This document shows positions 4,508 through 5,121 of a DNA stretch of 5,121 bases, piece after piece. Origin of the DNA: Thermoplasmata archaeon (GTDB lineage Archaea; Thermoplasmatota; Thermoplasmata; Sysuiplasmatales; Sysuiplasmataceae). Numbering within the stretch: position 1 is the first letter of the stretch; every line of letters starts with the position of its first letter. Location of the stretch: contig JAKAPY010000137.1 in the NCBI GenBank assembly GCA_021811925.1, positions 1 to 5,121 of the forward strand, written 5' to 3'. A model generated the notes under the pieces. The model saw only the letters and a program-made list of their open reading frames with translations. It did not search any database and had not been told where the DNA came from. The translations under genes were made by a program, and so were the position numbers.

Positions 4508-5121
4508 TTGAAGAAAATCGTCTTAGTAGGTACGGCCGGCGCAGGTAAATCTACACTCACGGCTGCTTTCGACGGATGGATGCATGACAACGGGCATGAT
4601 TGTGTAATAATGAATTTGGATCCGGGCGCAGAGGACCTTGCCTACGAACCCGACATCGACATAAGGGAATGGGTAAGACTGGAAGAAGTCATGAAAGACT
4701 ACACACTTGGCCCCAACGGAGCTCAGATTGTCGCCTCCGATCTTCTTGCTCTAAACATGGACAAGGTGCTTGGGCCTATAGAAAAACTGGATGCTGATTA
4801 CCTGCTCGTAGACACGCCGGGCCAGCTGGAGTTGTTTGCCTACAGGCAGTCTGGGAAGGTCGTAATAGACAAGCTCGGGACGGATGAGACGGTGCTCGCG
4901 TTTGTTACCGAACCTGCCATATGCAGATCACCTGGAGGCTTCATTTCATCAAGCATGCTCTTTGCGAGTGTAAACTTCAGGTTCGAGGTGCCCGCGCTTA
5001 ACATAATTTCTAAAGTTGACCTTATCCCCAACGAGGAGCTTGACAAGATACTTCAGTGGGGGCTTGATGAAATGAAACTCTACGACGACCTGGTCGATGA
5101 AGATCTGAGGTCGGCGAAATC
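4508..5121 (+). CDS. GPN-loop GTPase, N-terminal part (C-terminus beyond window)
   Basis: About 204 residues are present and the gene runs off the right edge. The order of GTPase motifs is clear: P-loop GTAGAGKST (8-16), NLDPGAED (36-43), the family-defining GPN insert in YTLGPNGA (65-72), G3 DTPGQLELF (102-110), and G4 SKVDL (168-172, in place of NKxD). GPN-loop GTPases are dimeric; the GPN motif of one subunit reaches into the active site of the other. The eukaryotic relatives (GPN1-3/Npa3) serve RNA polymerase II assembly and nuclear import. The archaeal role is poorly defined, so I claim only GTPase activity and a cytoplasmic site. The start is taken as TTG 4508, giving MKKIVLVGTAGAGKS, because of the Shine-Dalgarno at 4497-4502. 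GTG 4502 would add only two residues, and GTG 4469 more. It has its own promoter after tRNA-Lys. Confidence 0.93.
   Translation, partial: MKKIVLVGTAGAGKSTLTAAFDGWMHDNGHDCVIMNLDPGAEDLAYEPDIDIREWVRLEEVMKDYTLGPNGAQIVASDLLALNMDKVLGPIEKLDADYLLVDTPGQLELFAYRQSGKVVIDKLGTDETVLAFVTEPAICRSPGGFISSSMLFASVNFRFEVPALNIISKVDLIPNEELDKILQWGLDEMKLYDDLVDEDLRSAK

Noticed and set aside
4228..4590. 120-codon open frame on the minus strand
   Set aside because: It covers the tRNA, the intergenic region and the P-loop of the GPN GTPase in antisense. There is no promoter or domain support.

Overview
The window looks archaeal and is most likely from a euryarchaeal lineage such as Thermoplasmatota; the phylum is an inference. 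The archaeal marks are AT-rich TATA/BRE boxes about 24-30 nt upstream of starts, at least two apparently leaderless genes, a GINS51-type replication protein, a small Toprim protein of the COG1658 type, a GPN-loop GTPase with the archaeal GTAGAGKST P-loop, a tRNA without an encoded CCA end, and a bulge-helix-bulge tRNA intron. Base composition is close to balanced and there are no insertion sequences, phage genes, CRISPR arrays or long repeats. It is mostly ordinary core genome.

The left part (about 1-3693) is read on the minus strand. In transcription order it holds a GINS gene (3693-3025), the two subunit genes of the glycine cleavage P-protein (gcvPA 2948-1626, then gcvPB 1629-178, overlapping by 4 nt), and the first 41 codons of a thymidylate kinase gene that leaves the window at position 1. 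gcvPA and gcvPB together make the PLP-dependent glycine decarboxylase. The H, T and L proteins of the system are not in the window. gcvPA has its own TATA/BRE at a spacing that implies a leaderless mRNA.

At about 3694-3775 the direction changes. A short shared intergenic region drives GINS leftward and a Toprim-domain gene (3776-4177) rightward. After it on the plus strand come a tRNA-Lys(CUU) gene (4260-4353) and the 5' part of a GPN-loop GTPase gene (from about 4508 to beyond the right edge).

The most notable object is the tRNA-Lys gene. It is interrupted by a 20-nt intron in the T loop (between positions 59 and 60), and the precursor folds into a textbook 3-nt bulge / 4-bp helix / 3-nt bulge motif. 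The conserved TTCG of the T loop forms one strand of the central helix. The remaining genes are housekeeping genes for replication and nucleotide supply, one-carbon/glycine metabolism, RNA maturation or nucleic-acid processing, and GTPase function. I saw no evidence for a wholly new multi-gene system.
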